Positions 61,241-64,000 of a DNA stretch of 64,000 nt are shown here, in pieces (the first letter of the stretch is position 1; each line of letters begins with the position of its first letter). The position numbers and the translations under genes are program-made. The stretch is from the NCBI GenBank assembly GCA_964035575.1, contig OZ037882.1:496001-560000 (forward strand), in the 5' to 3' direction. This DNA comes from Rhynchopus sp. YZ270_cl-10 (lineage: Eukaryota > Euglenozoa > Diplonemea > Diplonemida > Diplonemidae). The notes beneath the pieces were generated by a model. It saw only the letters and a list, made by a program, of their open reading frames with translations, made no database searches and had not been told where the DNA came from.

Positions 61241-64000
61241 TGTGCGTTTTATCGAGTGCGTTAGAAACCAAACACAACGGTGCGTTTTAAAGCGTGCGTA
61301 AGAAACCAAACACAACGGTGCGTTTTATCGAGTGCGTTAGAAACCAAACACAACGGTGCGTTTTATCGAGTGCGTAAGAAACCAAACACAACGGTGCGTT
61401 TTATCGAGTGCGTTAGAAACCAAACACAACGGTGCGTTTTAAAGCGTGCGTAAGAAACCAAACACAACGGTGCGTTTTAAAGCGTGCGTTAGAAACCAAA
61501 CACAACGGTGCGTTTTAAAGCGTGCGTAAGAAACCAAACACAACGGTGCGTTTTAAAGCGTGCGTAAGAAACCAAACACAACGGTGCGTTTTAAAGCGTG
61601 CGTTAGAAACCAAACACAACGGCGCGTTTTAAAGCGTGCGTTAGAAACCAAACACAACGGTGCGTTTTAAAGCGTGCGTAAGAAACCAAACACAACGGCG
61701 CGTTTTAAAGCGTGCGTAAGAAACCAAACACAACGGCGCGTTTTAAAGAGTGCGTTAGAAACCAAACACAACGGTGCGTTTTATCGAGTGCGTTAGAAAC
61801 CAAACACAACGGTGCGTTTTAAAGCGTGCGTAAGAAACCAAACACAACGGTGCGTTTTATCGAGTGCGTTAGAAACCAAACACAACGGTGCGTTTTAAAG
61901 CGTGCGTAAGAAACCAAACACAACGGTGCGTTTTATCGAGTGCGTTAGAAACCAAACACAACGGTGCGTTTTAAAGCGTGCGTAAGAAACCAAACACAAC
62001 GGTGCGTTTTATCGAGTGCGTAAGAAACCAAACACAGCGGTGCGTTTTATCGAGTGCGTTAGAAACCAAACACAACGGTGCGTTTTAAAGCGTGCGTAAG
62101 AAACCAAACACAACGGTGCGTTTTATCGAGTGCGTTAGAAACCAAACACAACGGTGCGTTTTAAAGCGTGCGTAAGAAACCAAACACAACGGTGCGTTTT
62201 ATCGAGTGCGTAAGAAACCAAACACAGCGGTGCGTTTTATCGAGTGCGTTAGAAACCAAACACAACGGTGCGTTTTAAAGCGTGCGTAAGAAACCAAACA
62301 CAACGGTGCGTTTTATCGAGTGCGTAAGAAACCAAACACAACGGCGCGTTTTAAAGCGTGCGTTAGAAACCAAACACAACGGTGCGTTTTAAAGAGTGCA
62401 TTAGAAACAAAACACAACGGCCCGTTTTAGAGCGTGCGTAAGAAACCAAACACAACGGCGCGTTTTAAAGCGTGCGTTAGAAACCAAACACAACGGTGCG
62501 TTTTAAAGAGTGCATTAGAAACCAAACACAACGGCCCGTTTTAGAGCGTGCGTAAGAAACCAAACACAACTGCGCGTTTTAAAGCGTGCGTTAGAAACCA
62601 AACACAACGGTGCGTTTTAAAGAGTGCGTTAGAAACCAAACACAACGGTGCGTTTTAAAGCGTGCGTAAGAAACCAAACACAACGGCGCGTTTTAAAGCG
62701 TGCGGAAGAAACCAAACACAACGGTGCGTTTTATCGAGTGCGTTAGAAACCAAACACAACGGTGCGTTTTAAAGCGTGCGTTATAAACCAAACACAACGG
62801 TGCGTTTTATCGAGTGCGTTAGAAACCAAACACAACGGTGCGTTTTAAAGAGTGCGTTAGAAACCAAACACAACGGTGCGTTTTAAAGCGTGCGTAAGAA
62901 ACCAAACACAACGGCGCGTTTTAAAGCGTGCGGAAGAAACCAAACACAACGGTGCGTTTTATCGAGTGCGTTAGAAACCAAACACAACGGTGCGTTTTAA
63001 AGAGTGCGTTAGAAACCAAACACAACGGTGCGTTTTAAAGCGTGCGTAAGAAACCAAACACAACGGTGCGTTTTATCGAGTGCGTTAGAAACCAAACACA
63101 ACTGCGCGTTTTAAAGAGTGCGTTAGAAACCAAACACAACGGTGCGTTTTAAAGCGTGCGTTATAAACCAAACACAACGGTGCGTTTTATCGAGTGCGTT
63201 AGAAACCAAACACAACGGTGCGTTTTAAAGAGTGCGTTAGAAACCAAACACAACGGTGCGTTTTAAAGCGTGCGGAAGAAACCAAACACAACGGTGCGTT
63301 TTATCGAGTGCGTTAGAAACCAAACACAACGGTGCGTTTTAAAGAGTGCGTTAGAAACCAAACACAACGGTGCGTTTTAAAGCGTGCGGAAGAAACCAAA
63401 CACAACGGTGCGTTTTATCGAGTGCGTTAGAAACCAAACACAACTGCGCGTTTTAAAGCGTGCGTAAGAAACCAAACACAACGGCGCGTTTTATCGAGTA
63501 CATAAGAAACCAAACACAACGGTGCGTTTTATCGAGTGCGTTAGAAACCAAACACAACGGTGCGTTTTATCGAGTGCGTAAGAAACCAAACACAACGGTG
63601 CGTTTTATCGAGTGCGTAAGAAACCAAACACAACGGTGCGTTTTATCGAGTGCGTAAGAAACCAAACACAACGGTGCGTTTTATCGAGTGCGTAAGAAAC
63701 CAAACACAACGGTGCGTTTTATCGAGTGCGTTAGAAACCAAACACAACGGTGCGTTTTATCGAGTGCGTAAGAAACCAAACACAACGGCGCGTTTTAAAG
63801 CGTGCCTTAGAAACCAAAACACAACGGTGCTTTTTATCGAGTGCGTTAGAAACCAAACACAACGGTGCGTTTTATCGAGTGCGTAAGAAACCAAACACAA
63901 CGGCGCGTTTTAAAGCGTGCGTTAGAAACCAAAACACAACGGTGCGTTTTATCGAGTGCGTAAGAAACCAAACACAACGGTGCGTTTTATCGAGTGCGTT
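61241..64000. repeat. 38-bp satellite, at least 70 tandem units, continuing past the window edge
   Basis: The unit is GAAACCAAACACAACGGTGC followed by GTTTT, then ATCGAGTGCGTTA or AAAGCGTGCGTAA. Two main variants (TATCGAGTGCG and TAAAGCGTGCG) alternate in short blocks, for example the T-then-A alternation at 61760..62300, which gives 76-bp periodicity; ATCGAGTGCG units dominate again after 63500. It begins about 130 bases from the polymerase region. The short frames through it are not genes. Confidence 0.95.

Noticed and set aside
61241-64000. CRISPR array
   Set aside because: There are no unique spacers; units are contiguous 38-bp copies, and the context is eukaryotic.
1-64000. Bacterial or viral contig
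   Set aside because: GT-AG introns inside conserved genes, a secretory cathepsin, SUCLG1 and abundant eukaryotic transposons indicate nuclear DNA; the Polinton is integrated among them.

Overview
The window reads as nuclear DNA of a unicellular eukaryote (protist) of uncertain lineage. Genes carry GT-AG introns, the spacers are full of A, T and G homopolymers, and much of the DNA is inverted-repeat transposons. Recognisable host genes are a secreted cathepsin L-type protease, the succinyl-CoA ligase alpha subunit, an NAA60/NAA50-like acetyltransferase and a PDZ-plus-nucleotidyltransferase protein. There is no bacterial gene organisation.

Layout. 1-14.8 kb: host genes, all on the minus strand (cathepsin L, an orphan, an RHS/Crinkler-like P-loop NTPase, SUCLG1, a GNAT, a PDZ/nucleotidyltransferase), separated by spacers holding two families of small conserved hairpins, a Tc1/mariner-like MITE and a hAT MITE with perfect 8-bp target duplications. 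15-22 kb: non-coding palindromic elements, two of them back to back at TA sites. 23-27 kb: two more minus-strand genes, including a five-exon, 135-residue gene assembled here from exons too short to stand out as open frames. 28-43 kb: transposon graveyard, with TA-flanked foldback elements, a hAT-type element (an apparently open 1020-codon transposase) beside an inverted degraded relative, a reverse transcriptase/RNase H fossil and a set of elements nested inside one another.

44-64 kb: two tandem three-exon paralogous NTPase genes lie on either side of a fragment of a Polinton-type packaging ATPase. A 122-bp satellite (about 28 copies) follows. Next comes a Polinton core: minor capsid protein, a zinc-ribbon/PLA2-like protein, adenain-like protease, a small hydrophobic virion-type protein, integrase with a long repeat tail, major capsid protein and a broken protein-primed DNA polymerase. 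A 38-bp satellite of at least 70 copies runs off the right edge. The two convergent gene pairs inside the Polinton are each separated by the same short palindrome, which suggests a hairpin signal for transcript ends.

The most unusual signals are the two dispersed hairpin families, the Polinton end-of-gene palindromes, the duplicated NTPase genes around a Polinton ATPase fragment, and the 40.6-42.9 kb nest, in which one arm of the outer element preserves the empty site of the inner insertion.
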